DNA of 64,000 nt from contig JAGYVD010000005.1 of assembly GCA_021209875.1 (NCBI GenBank), positions 682,001-746,000 of the forward strand, given 5' to 3'. Under the pieces are notes generated by a model. It saw only the letters and a program-made list of their open reading frames with translations. It had not been told where the DNA came from and ran no database searches. Source of the stretch: Rosellinia necatrix (taxonomy: Eukaryota > Ascomycota > Sordariomycetes > Xylariales > Xylariaceae). Below are positions 10,332 to 22,053 of the stretch, in pieces (the stretch's first letter is position 1; each line of letters opens with the position of its first letter). Both the position numbers and the translations under genes were made by a program.

Positions 10332-11523
10332 TCATAAAAAGGTGGTCATCCTAGGGAGGACTCGGGTCATACAAGCAATGCCCCTGTGTAGGCTTCCGCT
10401 CGGATGCCGAGGAATCCCCGCCTTTTGATATTTGGGGACGACCAAGGAGGCCTCCAAATACAAAACCCGAACACACCAATCTTGCCATCGATCCAAGGGA
10501 CCCAAGTGACCCAAGTGACCCAAAGGCCCCAAAGGACCATCGCTACCATCATAAACACCATGGCCGACGACGCTCCCACAAACAAGTATATTCTCAACAA
10601 CGAGAACGAGCTTACTCGGCTGGCGTGGCAGCATCGCGTCATCAAAGATGCCATGAAGACTGGTCGAATTCAGCGGAGGGAATACTTTGATATCTCCGGA
10701 TGCCTCAGTCTCGAGGCCTAGGTCCTCAGCGAAGGTTCCATTTGGTCGGGTGGATGGTATGTGCCCGAGAAATCCCTCAATGCGGCTTGTGCCGTCATCG
10801 AAATGAACCGTCACTCCTCCACCTGTCCCGGTCTTTTCGAGGCGTGTGATGCGTCGATTCAAAACCTTCATGCGCGTGCTGGGCAGTCGAGCCGCCAGCT
10901 TGGCGGCCAAGCCGTCCGATCCGTTGGTGTAAATCACAACAGTCTTCGCGAATCGTTTGAAGTCTGTGGCAGCATGGATCGCCATCTCTACGGACCCGAA
11001 AAAGTCAATGGCGAGAACACCGACCGAGTCGGCTCCACGATCTTCGAGAGCGTTGCAAAAGCAACATCGGTAGCTTACACGGTGAGACACGGTTCGGAGG
11101 CGAGGGGGATGAGAGGTGCACCTACATTCCTTTGCCCCAGCATTCTGCGAATCCCTCGATATCGGGAAACATGTATCGGACCCCGTTGGCGAGAATGAGC
11201 TTCTTACCTGTCCATCGGTTTCCATCCGTATCCTCGACCAGAAAAAGACCTGTATTCGCCTTGCGGACGCTTAGGGTGGTCGTCTGCTGAAACCGTAGCG
11301 TCTGGTACCTGGACAAGAGGTTCTCTTTCGCCGAGGCAGCGAAGTGGTCTTTATGCCGGTGATCCCAGCTAGAGATTAGATGAAATAGCTTGGTGTCGTC
11401 GATGGGCGATATGCCGTTGTCAAAGATGACCGCAGTGAATTGCTGGCGGATGATCGGAAGAGAAGCACTCAAACCGGCAAGGCCTCCCCCAATGATGAGA
11501 GTATCGACTACAGAGTGCTCCAT
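10332..11523 (-). pseudogene. GliT-like FAD-dependent dithiol oxidoreductase, damaged C-terminal FAD motif
   Basis: Exon 1 is 11523-11126 and exon 2 is 11073-10332, with a GTAGGT...AAG intron in phase 2, giving 379 codons. Exon 1 starts MEHSVVDTLIIGGGLAGLSAS (FAD GxGxxG) and continues through SSWDHRHKDHF and IEGFAECWGKGI. Exon 2 begins YRCCFCNALEDRG, so the CxxC pair of GliT-type enzymes (Cys136/Cys139) is kept. Near 10600-10650 the FAD-binding GDxATP motif is not in the main frame: its sequence is readable only in another frame (DAATPAE), while the frames before and after agree. Two offsetting small indels have therefore scrambled about ten residues. Beyond about 10540 the frame runs into a GPLGPLGHLGHLGPL repeat and unrelated sequence, so the true C-terminus is lost. 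GliT-type enzymes close the ETP disulfide and protect the producer. Confidence 0.8.
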
Positions 11524-11839
11524 GATTTCTGTGAAATGAAGGAGGGAAGAGAAGACAAGAGGGGCCTCGGGCCACCCGTCGACAGAAGCATGAAGATTTT
11601 GGAGAGGGATGCTAAATATGAGCGCACTCGGAACCCGAGTCATATATACGTGAAACCCGAAAAATAGCCTGTGAGCTTGGCGGGGAATAGGCGATTTAAA
11701 AAAAAAAAAAAATATTTATCTATATAATACGCTGTTTGTCTCGCATATCATTCCACTCATCCGAGTTCGTAAAGAACCCGACATAAACACCCTGCTCATT
11801 CACACCCCGTAGTCTTACAGAGTTACCATAACACACTAT
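11524..11839. other. Divergent promoter region between GliT-like and GliN-like relics
   Basis: This short divergent spacer contains a long A-run at about 11699-11713. No clear operator was recognised. Confidence 0.4.
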
Positions 11840-12070
11840 TTGACTCTCCACACGATCAACCCCAAGTTCAGCGAAACGATGGACTTGCAAGTGGACGGTT
11901 CCTTTATTCCCAGACAAGCACGCATCAAAAACGAAGCTCTCTGCGGAGAACTTGCGACCAGTTTTACCAAAGCCATCATGGATAAGGCGTTGGGCTTGAT
12001 ACCTCCGCTTGCCGACTCATCGGTCATCCATGACAACGGGTGCGGGACAGGGGTCGTGACTCGCTCTTAA
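11840..12070 (+). pseudogene. Truncated class I methyltransferase N-terminus (GliN-like)
   Basis: An ATG at 11879 begins MDLQVDGSFIPRQARIK and the frame runs to SSVIHDNGCGTGVVT, where IHDNGCGTG is the SAM-binding motif I of class I methyltransferases with the Asn-Gly-Cys-Gly-Thr-Gly core. The frame stops at TAA (12068-12070), only four residues after motif I. No continuation of the Rossmann fold (motifs II-IV) is found in any frame before 12500, so about three quarters of the enzyme is gone. In ETP clusters a methyltransferase with this HDNxCGxG signature methylates the amide nitrogen (GliN). The assignment rests on one motif plus context. Confidence 0.6.
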
Positions 12071-12500
12071 AGAAAAGAAGAAGAAATGAGTAACCAGATA
12101 TGCAAATCATCTTGAAGAAGCCTGTGGGAGGGGGAAAAGGCAAAGGGACAGCTCCTATAACCAGAATCTAGACAGCATGATAGGGTGCCGGTTTCTGGTC
12201 GCATGACTATGTTTCACCCATGTAGGGGGCTTACCCCTCAGCAACAGATGTATTCCTTATGGATGTCCAATACGGCCATCATCATCGTATTTACTATGTC
12301 ATAAATAGTTGGTCCTCAGACCTTCATTCCAACAGTCTCGATATCAATGTGGCCAGCACTTGCTGTGCTGACTCGGCAACCGAAATAGATTTGTTTATAT
12401 GTGTATAAATACACTAGTTCTCGACCGTTCCACTTTGCTGAGACAACACACTTGTAACTTCTCTATCTCAAATGATCAAGTTGGACGTGTCTATTGCAGC
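12071..12500. other. Intergenic, promoter side of the O-methyltransferase
   Basis: No coding signal was seen. It is purine-rich at 12066-12145 and AT-rich near 12380-12410, just upstream of the methyltransferase start. Confidence 0.4.
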
Positions 12501-13834
12501 ATGGTATCACACGAAAATGTTCACCAACTCGAAGATAATTCGTCCGGAGTTCAACAGGTCCTCGTCGAGCTTAAGCGAAATTTAGAACACAGTCTAGCTG
12601 AATTACAGCGATTAGGACCAAAGCTCTCTAGAAGTCTCCATGATGACATCCAACTGCCATATCAAGCTGATACGCAGCTCGCTGCCAAATCTGTTGACAT
12701 TCTTCACGAGATCCAGCTGTTACTTGATCCACCGGCTCTGATTCTCGCCGACCATTTCCTGGGTAAGCCCTATCATCAGCCCTCTGAGCCTTGACACGCA
12801 CTCACACTAGCTAGGGTATGTCATAACAAAATGTCTAGTTGCAGCAGTAGAGTCCGGGGTACCCGACGCCTTAGAAAATGGATGCATGGCCATCGAAGAG
12901 CTAGCGAAAGCCACGAAAACCAAGCGCGTCGAATTTGAATCAGATTCTAAGGATCCTAGCAAGCCAGGGGATCTTCGTCCATTCATCGGAATCCGGTGAC
13001 GCCTACTCGCACAGCCCGGCTTCATCGCTGATACGATCGAATCACTGGACGCAATGGCACAATTGGATCAGCCTCTGCGGGGGTCAGTTCTACGACATCG
13101 CGCGCGGCATACCCGAGTCCATCAAAGCCGATGCCTCGAGATGCGCGGCACAGGTTAACTTTGATACCGACGAGCACATGTTCGCGTACTTCAATCGGCA
13201 GGGCTGGCTGCCGCAGCTTCATCGCACGCTGGGTGGCGGCGCGGCGACTCAGCTGCCTGGTATCTTCGAAGACTACCCCTGGCACGACTTCGACGGTGGG
13301 CATGTCTTTAACATTGGGGGCGGCGGGGGATCGTTCCTCGTTGGGCTGTTGAAGAGATTTCCGGCGCTCACCGGAGGCATATATGATCTCCCGCACGCAA
13401 TAGAGCACGTGCGCCCGAAGTTCCGTGGCGAGAACGGGGAGTTCGCCGACGTTGGAGATCGCGTCAGCGACGACAACCTGATTGGCGGGGATTTTTTTCA
13501 GTCTGTCCCGTCGTCCGTGTTTTACACTATGAAATGGTGTCTACACGACTGGAGAGGTGATAAAACCATTACGATCCTCGCGGTTATTCGGAAGAATACC
13601 ATCAAGAAGCCCGAGGGCAGACTCGTTGTGCTAAAGTCGATTCTCAATCCCGGTCATTCTTCTCGGCTCAGCCGATATGGGGATATCAATATGATGATGA
13701 CGGCCCATGGGCAGGAGAGGACCTTGAAGCAGTGGCATGAGCTAGCAGAGAAGAGCGGATGGCGTGTTGAACTGATTCGGGAACTTCGGAGGGCGTGGGT
13801 GAAGGCGATTGAGCTCCGACCGCTGTTAAATTAG
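12501..13834 (+). pseudogene. O-methyltransferase (GliM-like) with one frame break
   Basis: Exon 1 is 12501-12762 (MVSHENVHQLEDNSSG...LADHFLG), the intron is 12763-12838 (GTAAGC...CTAG), and exon 2 starts at 12839 with AAVESGVPDALENG, the dimerisation/winged-helix part of plant- and fungal-type O-methyltransferases. At about 12925 the frame moves: IEELAKATKTK is in one frame and NQILRILASQGIFVH in another, with no gap between them, so this is a single-base break rather than an intron. The rest is continuous to 13834: VFNIGGGGGSFLVGLL (SAM motif I), GGDFFQSVP, WCLHDW (the His is the usual catalytic base) and a C-terminal NMMMTAHGQERTL block. Only this one break was found, so it could be a recent mutation or a base-calling error. 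Confidence 0.82.
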
Positions 13835-14000
13835 TCTATCCCCGGGTACCGACGAGGAGCAGCAACTCCAGGCAAAGAGAATAAATGATAATTGATTGAT
13901 TTCCCAAACATTATTACTGTCTCGCAATATCGTAGAGAGACTTTGGCAATCAGTTTCACCCAGTCTTGTCGATTCCGCCATCTGATACAAGACGCACAAG

Positions 14001-14946
14001 ATGGAGAACTTACGTGTGGCAGAAACAAGTAAGGAAGTCAAAGGTGATGTGCCCTACGACGGCCGGATCATTATCTACATCAACAAGGGTACGCAATGTC
14101 TCAGCACAGAACATAACCAGCATCAACCAGAAACCGCCTATCTGCGTAAAACTGACATAATCCTCTAGCTGACAAGACGAGCTACATTAACTATATAAAG
14201 CCCCTTGTCTTCTTGGAGGAGCTAAAGATTGACTACACCATCTCGGTGATCGATACCAAGTCGCAATGGTACTACCAAGTGCACCCGGAGCGGTATGTGC
14301 CGGCTCTCAAGGACTGATGCTTTGCGACAGAGAAGGAAATCACAGTGTTCGAGAGCACAGCCTGCCTGCAGTATCTTGCTGATAGGTACGATCCAGCCGG
14401 TGTTTAGAATGGGAAGACGCCGGCTGAGGAGGCGGCTGTGCTATCTTGGACAGCTTATCAGACTGCTGGGCTTGGGTATTTCTCTCTATCATCCTCATAA
14501 GGATCATGATTGCTGACACTGATCTGTGCATTACAGACCGACAGCGAAGTCTTGACTTTACTTCCTAATGGGGTGCCTCGACCGTCAGAATCTCGAGTTT
14601 TTATCAAAGATGGTAAACAAGTATGTCAAGAGACTAACGCGATGATAGTTGAAAGCGGAAGTACGCTAATCAATGTATTTCCAGGCTCCATCAAAACTGT
14701 GTCAGACAGTGGCAGATCCTGGAGCAGAGACTCAGTCTCCCAGGACAGGACTATATCGCTGTTCCCGACAGACCGTCAATCGCGGATATATCGTATTTTA
14801 CTTTTGCAATGCCATGGATGTTCGAGCTTCTGAGTGTTAGCATCAGCGAATACCCGTGTATTCGGCGCTGGGGGAAGAGGATGGTATCCCGGCCGGCAGT
14901 CAAAGCCGTCCTGGAAAGGGGGCCTACTTATTGTCACAGTTTATGA
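14001..14946 (+). pseudogene. Glutathione S-transferase (GliG-like) with three nonsense codons
   Basis: Exons are 14001-14088, 14169-14475, 14537-14612 and a last one from about 14685 or 14720 to 14946. The thioredoxin-like half reads SYINYIKPLVFLEELKIDY and QVHPERYVPAL, then VFESTACLQYLADRY. The helical half reads AGLGPTAK, ILEQRLSLPGQDY and PDRPSIADISYF, the N-capping box of GST domain 2. In-frame stops are TGA 14315-14317, TAG 14405-14407 and TGA 14553-14555. The last follows GPTAKS, where relatives have Trp. The third intron does not keep phase with its most natural acceptor, hinting at one more small indel. In ETP biosynthesis this GST adds glutathione to the oxidised diketopiperazine. 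Three stops make this clearly a pseudogene. Confidence 0.86.
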
Positions 14947-15262
14947 GAAGAGTAACATGTTGCCAGTCACTGGAAGGATTACAAAGACAAAATTTACTAT
15001 CAATGTCATTCGGAACAATAGTAATGGGCTAGACTGTGTCAACCATATCAGGGATGGGCATAACTGACAGTAGGGATGATGACCCCGAAACGGAGTGATT
15101 TCGGCTTCCGGGACGGAACGGATGCCGCTTTTGGATACGCACCTCGCTTGGGGCTATCTGGAATCATGGAGATAAGAAATTAAGTAGACATTATTCCCAT
15201 CCGGTGACTATCCAATTCATTCAGCGAGCTTCGAACCGTTTCCCCGACTTCATACCACCAGT
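14947..15262. other. Intergenic, nothing recognised
   Basis: This short spacer lies between the GST and P450 relics, which run in the same direction. No motif stands out. Confidence 0.4.
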
Positions 15263-16919
15263 TTGACAATGTACGAGTCTCCATACTCGGTCTTGGCACG
15301 CCTCTTCATGATTCTATATTTACATCGTGGGATTCGAGAGCACAAGTTCCAAATACTGGATAACGCATTGTCACGGATCATCAATGTACTCCTCTTCAGT
15401 CCGTGTGCCAATAATTCTAAGGAGCTGACTACGAGACACAGCATTATCTAAACAGGCGGTATCCCGTGCTATCCAGTGGTGACACTGAGACAAGGACCAT
15501 CTTAACATGCCCCTACAAATGGCCCAACGGCCAAGGGGACGTAGCCAAGTTTCTTGAAGGCGAGGATAACAGCTCGAGATGGTTCAAAAAGCACGGCAGG
15601 ATCTACCGCATATGGGCTGGTATGAGTCCGGAAATGTATGCCCATCTCTTCTCCCATCCGCAATGCGGCCTAGCACGGAAACAGTTCTGATACGAGATAG
15701 CGTGATTACCCAGCCAGAAGATGTGAAGACAATCTTCAAGGATTCAGACCTGCATGTCAAGGCTGGCAACAACGATGTTGGATGGTTGATGGGTCAGCTC
15801 CTGGGTAAGTGCATGGGCCTCGTGTCGGGGAATGAATGGCGGAATTCACGAGCATCAGTTGGCGAGCATTTTACCTTCAAGTCGACATCGCATTTCATTC
15901 CTCGTATTGTAGAGATCACTCAAGTATATTTCTCCGACCTGTGCGACGGCCGATAGCCGGGCTCGGGCCACATCACACCTTCCAAAGATCTTCGGCTTCT
16001 CCCTTTTCGGGTCGTGACTGAGTATATCTATGGCCCCTTGACGCCTCATGCAAGAGATAAGCTCGAGAGTCTGATACCGCTGCGAGAGTCGCTCTTCAGG
16101 ACTGTGATACAGGGCGGCGTGACACGATTTGGATGGAGCGCCTATCTGCCGTCGTCCACGAATCGCAACTTGCAGGAGTTTAAGGACAAATAGGCGATGT
16201 TCAACCACGAGATGTACGACGCGAGCAAGCACTCTAACCACTCAACAGTGCTAACGCAGATGTACGGATCGATCCGCCAAAACGGCACCTCACTAGAGAA
16301 TGTGCTACAGACAGTGGACGAGATGCTCTTTGCTAATCTGGACGTTACCATCGGCACACTGTCCTGGAACCCCATTCTTCTCGCTGCCAATCCGGCTTTC
16401 ACGGCCGAGCTTCGCGAGGAACTCACTGCTGTAGGAAAGAGGAACTGGGCGGATTATCTTGCAAGATCCGATACGCTACTGGCATATTCCATCCTCGAAG
16501 CCGCTCGTCTCCGCCCGATCGCGGCGTTTTCAATCCCACAGGCGGCACCCGAGATGGGAGTCACCGGCGGCTACTCAGTACCTGGTGGAACCAACTTCGT
16601 CGTCGATATACATGCTCTGAACATCAGAAATCCGTATTGGGGGGCTAACGGCAGTGAATACCGCCCCTCTCGGTTCGTTCACAACAGATCCGTTGACATG
16701 CGTTACCACTATTGGCGATTTGGCTTCGGGCCCCGGCAATGCCTGGGGAAGCATATTGCCGACTTCATCGTCCGTTCTATCGTGGCACACATGGTGTTAT
16801 CCTATGAGCTCAGTCTGTTGCCCGGCAGCACTTGGGATAAGAACCCGGAGACCCGGATCGTCCAGTCAGCTGCGCCTATCCGTTATGAGAGGCGGGAGTC
16901 GGTATCACATAGGAATTAG
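15263..16919 (+). pseudogene. Cytochrome P450 (GliC/GliF-like) with two nonsense codons
   Basis: Certain coding begins about 15454 (RYPVLSSGDTETRTI, KWPNGQGDVAKFLEGE, YRIWAGMSPE). A possible 5' exon at 15263-15387 ends ALSRIIN, but joining it costs one base. The match to fungal ETP-type P450s includes ETVLIRDSVITQPEDV, VGWLMGQLLGKCMGL, ILEAARLRP (the ExxR helix), RPSRF and FGFGPRQCLGKHIA (heme-binding Cys). In-frame stops are TAG 15954-15956 and TAG 16191-16193. The second precedes AMFNHEMYD, where relatives have Trp before a similar segment. The only intron fitting the frame at 15636-15673 is 38 nt, shorter than fungal introns usually are, so it may carry a deletion. The gene is dead, but the heme domain after 16194 is uninterrupted. 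Confidence 0.86.
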
Positions 16920-17552
16920 AACGAGGCTTAGTGGGCGGGAGACAGCGCTTGGAAGAAGTTAAGTCAGTCAAATAAAACCGTCCTCATTGAACTTGCCTGA
17001 CTCAATGCACATGAACCAACATTGCCCGGTGTGGAGTGGCCAGTTAACCAAAGCTGTTTGTGTCAAAGGTAGTACTTGGTAATCCCGTTAGTTTATCTGG
17101 AAGGCTGAGTTATAATACAGTAAAACGGCGGATGTAGGAGTCTCATATACAGTACAGCCTCCTAATTCTGACGGTCTGTACCTAGGTATGTGCATAGTTT
17201 CGGGTGCTCTCCACATTTATAATTTAGTAGTGGATCACAGATCACAGTATCTACAGTATCCGAACGCACGGTAGAACAGCCGCAACGCACGGTCCACCCT
17301 TTCTTTTTTTGTTGATGGTGACACCCGACTTATGCAAGTCGCGTAATCGAATAAGCTCTCTCTAGGATAACGCGTTTCAGACAGACAAGCATTCCAAGCT
17401 TAAGCACCGAGCCAAGTTACCAACAGCCCGGGCTCTATTTACGCAGCATCCAAGCCCACTCACTCCCACCCCCCCCTCTTCCCCCCAACGGCCAAAGGGG
17501 GGCTCGCCATGCACTAACCACCCGACCAGCACAGCGTAGATGGTAGAACAAG
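16920..17552. other. Intergenic at right edge of the dead cluster; dynactin promoter side
   Basis: There is no coding signal. Composition changes to C-rich just before the dynactin start (about 17430-17510, with long C/CT runs), a pattern often seen upstream of expressed fungal genes. Confidence 0.5.
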
Positions 17553-20500
17553 ATGGCAGAGATGGCGGATATTGCGATCGGGCAGTACATCCTGCTCAGC
17601 GACGGCCGCAACGCCACCGTGCGCTTTGTTGGCCAGACCCATTTCGCCGCCGGCGACTGGGTCGGCGTTGAGCTCGAGGACGACTCGGGCAAGAACGATG
17701 GCGCCGTCCAGGGCCAGCGCTACTTCGACTGCTCGCCCGGCCGGGGCATGTTCGTGCGCCCCGTCACCGTCACCGTGCTCCAGCAGCCTCCCCCGAAGGC
17801 GAGCGCCCCTATCCGCAGGGGATCCAGGACGAGCACCGCCGCCCCCGCCGCCTCGGGACGGCCGACCTCCATGAACGACCCGTCGCTGGGCAAGCGAATG
17901 AGTTTGAATGCTCCCAGCCCAAGCCCCGTGCCACGAGCGTCCCGTCCGTCGAGTATGTCCAGGGTATGTTGAGAGAGCTATATCCGTGCTGTCATCAACC
18001 CGTGTCGTTAACCCCAAGGCGTTCTAGTCTCCCACTAAGTCCCCTACGAAGCAACTCGGTACCACGGCGTCGAGTACAGCTACATCCCGAACCGGCACAC
18101 CTTCGAATGCTCGGCCCGGGGTTGCGGCACGGCCCAGGCCCTCGGTGGGGGCGAGAACGTCTATGGGACCACCCGCACTCCCTTCGGCTGGGGCGAAGCG
18201 ACGCCCCTCTGCATCTTCTACAACGGCTACGGCGGCTACAAGGACTGTCAGCGGAGTTACACGGCCCATGGGTGCAAGGGTTTCAACAATGCCTGGCCAA
18301 CGACTTGGCCGTCCTCCTACTGGACGGGTGATATCTGGAGAATCCGCTTCGGCTAATGAATCCGGTGATAGATCAGGAATCAGCTCTCCATTCAAGAGCG
18401 ATGGCGAACAGACAACCAGCCCAGTGCGCTCCCGGACGAAAGCCCTGGAGAAGCTCACAACTGGTGGCACTTCTGTGGCTGCGTCGAAACAACCGGCTAG
18501 TGCACGAACGCCCGCAGCGGCGAGTTCAGCGGCCCGGACGGGGGTCAGCAACGCTCTCAGCAGAGAGAATGAGGATTTGAAGACAAAGCTCAAGATACTC
18601 GAACGTAAGAGAACAGAGGATCGTGATAGGCTCAAGGAAATGGAGCGAATCCAGGAACAGCGTGACAAGTTTGAAACCATCAACAAGAAAATTGAAGGCA
18701 AATTCCAGACTACGGTACAAGATAACGTTGTGCTGCGAAAACAACTGAAGGAGGCGGAAGACAAACTTGGCCAGATCGAAGAACTGCAGGCCGAGCATGA
18801 CTCCATTATGGAGCTGGCAACACTGGACCGTGAGATGGCCGAGGAGACAGCAGAAGTTCTCAAGGTCGAGCTCGAGGCTCTGAAGCAAAAGGCGGAAGAA
18901 CTGGAACTCGAGGTTGATATTCTGAGAGAGGAGAACGTAGAGTACTCGAAGGGGATGTCGCCCGAGGAGAGAGCAAGCACCGGATGGCTGCAAATGGAGC
19001 GGAATAACGAGCGACTCCGTGAAGCACTGATTCGACTTCGTGATATCACTCAAGAGCAGGATGAGGAGAACAAGGCGCAAATTAAAGCCTTGGAGAAGGA
19101 CGTAGAGGAGTTTGATGCTATGAAGGAGCAATATCAAATTGCCAAAGAGAAGCTCTTGGAGTCCGAATTGCGGGCCGAGGACCTACGACAGCAGCTTGAC
19201 GATAACCTAGGGGCTGAGACCATGATCGAACAGTTGAGCTACGAGAAGCTCCAACAATATGAACAGATCCAGGAACTTAAAGCCGTGATCGAAGACCTCG
19301 AGTCCTTGAAGGAGATCAATGACGAGCTAGAAGTCAACCACGTCCAGAACGAGAAAGAGATGCAGGAAGAACTTGATTTTAAGGACAACATCATCACTGA
19401 ACAGGCTCGGCGGGCGGCAGAAAAAGACGATATTGTTGGCGATCTGGAATACACACTGTCTCGGTTCCGAGAGCTTGTCACGAACCTGCAGTCGGATCTT
19501 GAGGATATGCGCGCCTCTCGCGCTGTCAATGAGGCCGAATCAGAGCAGCTCAATAGCAATGCCCGGCTCATGATGGATCTTAACCAGAAACTTCAACTCT
19601 CTGCCGCCAAGACCCAGATCAAGACAATCGATCTCGAGATGCAGCGAATGGGGGCACAAGAAGCGCAACAGCATCTTGACATTGTCAAGCTCTTCCTGCC
19701 GGAAACCTTCAATACTGACAAAGACTCGGTTCTCGCACTCTTACGGTTTACTCGACTATCCTTCAAGGCCACTCTCTTGCACGGGTTCATCAAGGAACGA
19801 GTCACTCAGGCGCATCCTAGACACGAGGACGATGTATTCGCTGGCTGCAACGTGCTGGACAAGCTCACCTGGGTTGCCTCAATGTGTGACCGCTTCGTCA
19901 ATGGAATCAGCCACTGCTCTCTGACCGAATTTGCCAAGTATCAAGCCGCTTTGCACGAGCTTGAACCTGTCGAGCGGGCCTTGAATAACTGGATCGAGGG
20001 TCTCAAGAAGGATGAACTAAAGGAGAAGCAGTGTGCCGAGGAGCTCCAGCGCTCTATTGCTCTCATGACCCATCTCGGAGAAGTTCACATTTCCGACGGA
20101 TTAGAAAGCTTCGCAGATGAGGTCCAGATGAAGACATTGCTGATGCAGAGCCATCTGGAGTCAGCAGCCACGGCGTTTGGTATCACGAAGGAGATGGTTC
20201 AAAGAATGGTGCCAGCCAGCGGTGATGAGGACGAACTTGCCCAACACTTTGCCAGGCGTGCAGATGCGGTCATTAGTCAGACGCGGAGCGCTAAGGTCAT
20301 TGTCTCGAAGGCGGTTCGGTCTCTTGAGGATCTGAGGGCGAGATCACTGGCTCTTACTCCTGAAACTGCAGAGGCCTTTGAGCACTGCGAGGTTGCTAGC
20401 CGAGAGCTTGGAGAAATGTCTCGGTCGATTGGCTTAGACTTGCACAAACTACTTGCTGTGGAGGGGCGCGACGAACCATTTACCTATCCCGAAGTACAGC

Positions 20501-21621
20501 GTACTGTGCAGACGACTACCCAGGTCGGTTTCTCATCTGCGGAGTCGGACCTGTTTTCGACTTATCTCTCGAAGATTCGAACTCTTACCAGCCAGGTCGC
20601 TGACCTTGCTGCTGTCTGTGCCGACTTGTCGCAGACACAAGAGTTTGAACGCAGTCCAGCACCCTGGATCATCAGGGCTCAGGAGCTCAAGGCGCTCAAG
20701 ACTATCCCTGTTGATGCAGAAGAAGAATTGCGTCAACTTAAGGAACACTACAACCAATCTCGTCGTGAGATTGCTCTCCGCGATGAGAGCCTCAGCACAT
20801 CATCTCTTCGCATCGAAACCTTGGAGGCACGTATGCGCGATGCTAACGCCAAGGCCTCTCGCATGTCGGACCTCGAGGCGCAGATAGCAGATGCTCAGAG
20901 CCAGGTGGATAATCTTAAGAAGGATATCGAACAACAAGACCGTGAGGCTAAGACCCTTGAGGCAGATCGCGACAAGTGGAAGAAGATTGCCGGCGATAGC
21001 AGAGCCTATGGTGACGCGTCTGACTCGGCAGGTACTAAGGCAGGCCAGGAGCGTGCGGTCGCTACTGCTCGTGAGATGGATGCCCTTAAGAATGACATCG
21101 CAAACTTGCAAGCGGCAGTACGGTATCTGAGGGAAGATAACCGCCGGGCACGGGTAACGGAACAGCCGAAGTACGACTGGCTCGCTGAGCCATTGCAGAA
21201 ACTTGCCCCAGTTGCTGAGCAGAGAAAAGCCCTAGTTGCCGCCGAGGGTAAGGATGTGCTGGCCGAACTCTTACATATGGCCACCTCTGCAAAGGTCTAC
21301 GACTTGAGTGCTCTTCCCAAGGACAAGATGGCATGGCGACCTGCTAAGGCGACACCACAGTACCACGCTGCGAAGCTGGCAGAGGACTTCGCGGCCTGGC
21401 GGAGCTGGGAGGCCTCCGTTGTGCAGAAGACACACGTGATCGTAAGGCAGCAGCAAGGCCGCAGGCCGGACCTGGATCGTGCAAAGATGAGAAAGGCCGC
21501 TGCACGACTGCACATCCGCCTCCCCGATCTCGACGGGAAAATGATCCCGAGCAGCGGCGGCGAGGTGCAGATCGTGGGATCCCGGGAGTGGGAAGGGTTG
21601 CAAGGGCGACTCGCGTTGTAA
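17553..21621 (+). CDS. Dynactin p150-Glued homologue (CAP-Gly, coiled coil, dynactin domain)
   Basis: Exon 1 is 17553-17963, the intron is 17964-18027 (GTATGT...TAG, phase 0) and exon 2 is 18028-21621, giving 1334 residues. Residues about 10-70 are a CAP-Gly domain (GDWVGVELEDDSGKNDG, then YFDCSPGRGMFV), which binds the C-terminal EEY/F of tubulin and EB1. A basic Ser/Thr/Pro-rich linker follows, then a long coiled coil (about residues 305-645), the conserved dynactin region (about 650-935, including LDIVKLFLPETFN and LLRFTRLSFKATLLHGF) and a second coiled coil (about 1030-1180). The protein links dynein to microtubules and cargo and moves nuclei in hyphae; the Neurospora counterpart is ropy gene ro-3. 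It is intact and highly conserved, marking the start of a housekeeping island that directly abuts the dead cluster. Confidence 0.95.
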
Positions 21622-22053
21622 AATAAATTAAAAAAAAGAAAGACTTATGATCAAAGTTTGTAATAACAAGCTGGACTAGTTCAGCTGGATGCCCTCTGTA
21701 AATAACCTGACTTGGAAGGGGCTGGCGAAGGCAAGGCTCCGCCCGGTTTGGTTCTGTGGAAGAGATTACGGCAACTTAGATACCCTTTGCATTGTATCAT
21801 CAGAAGTGTATGAAAACTATTCGTCAGGCCAGCCGGCTCGTTTTATTGCTTGTGACGTCTCGGGTGTTTGAAATGACCGATGTAAATTTCTTGTCAAGTG
21901 TGAGATTTATTCACGAACATATACATACTACACTCAGGGGATAGGATGGATGACTCTGAGCAATTGATAACGCCTCGTAGATGGGTTGTTTATTTCGTAC
22001 CAAGCCGTGGCTCAACAATAATTGAGACTCCATAACTGCTTTTTTTTTTTTTT
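21622..22053. other. 3'-3' intergenic gap
   Basis: Convergent 3' ends of the dynactin and SRP19 genes meet here. A T-run at about 22040-22056 abuts the SRP19 stop. No gene was seen. Confidence 0.5.
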
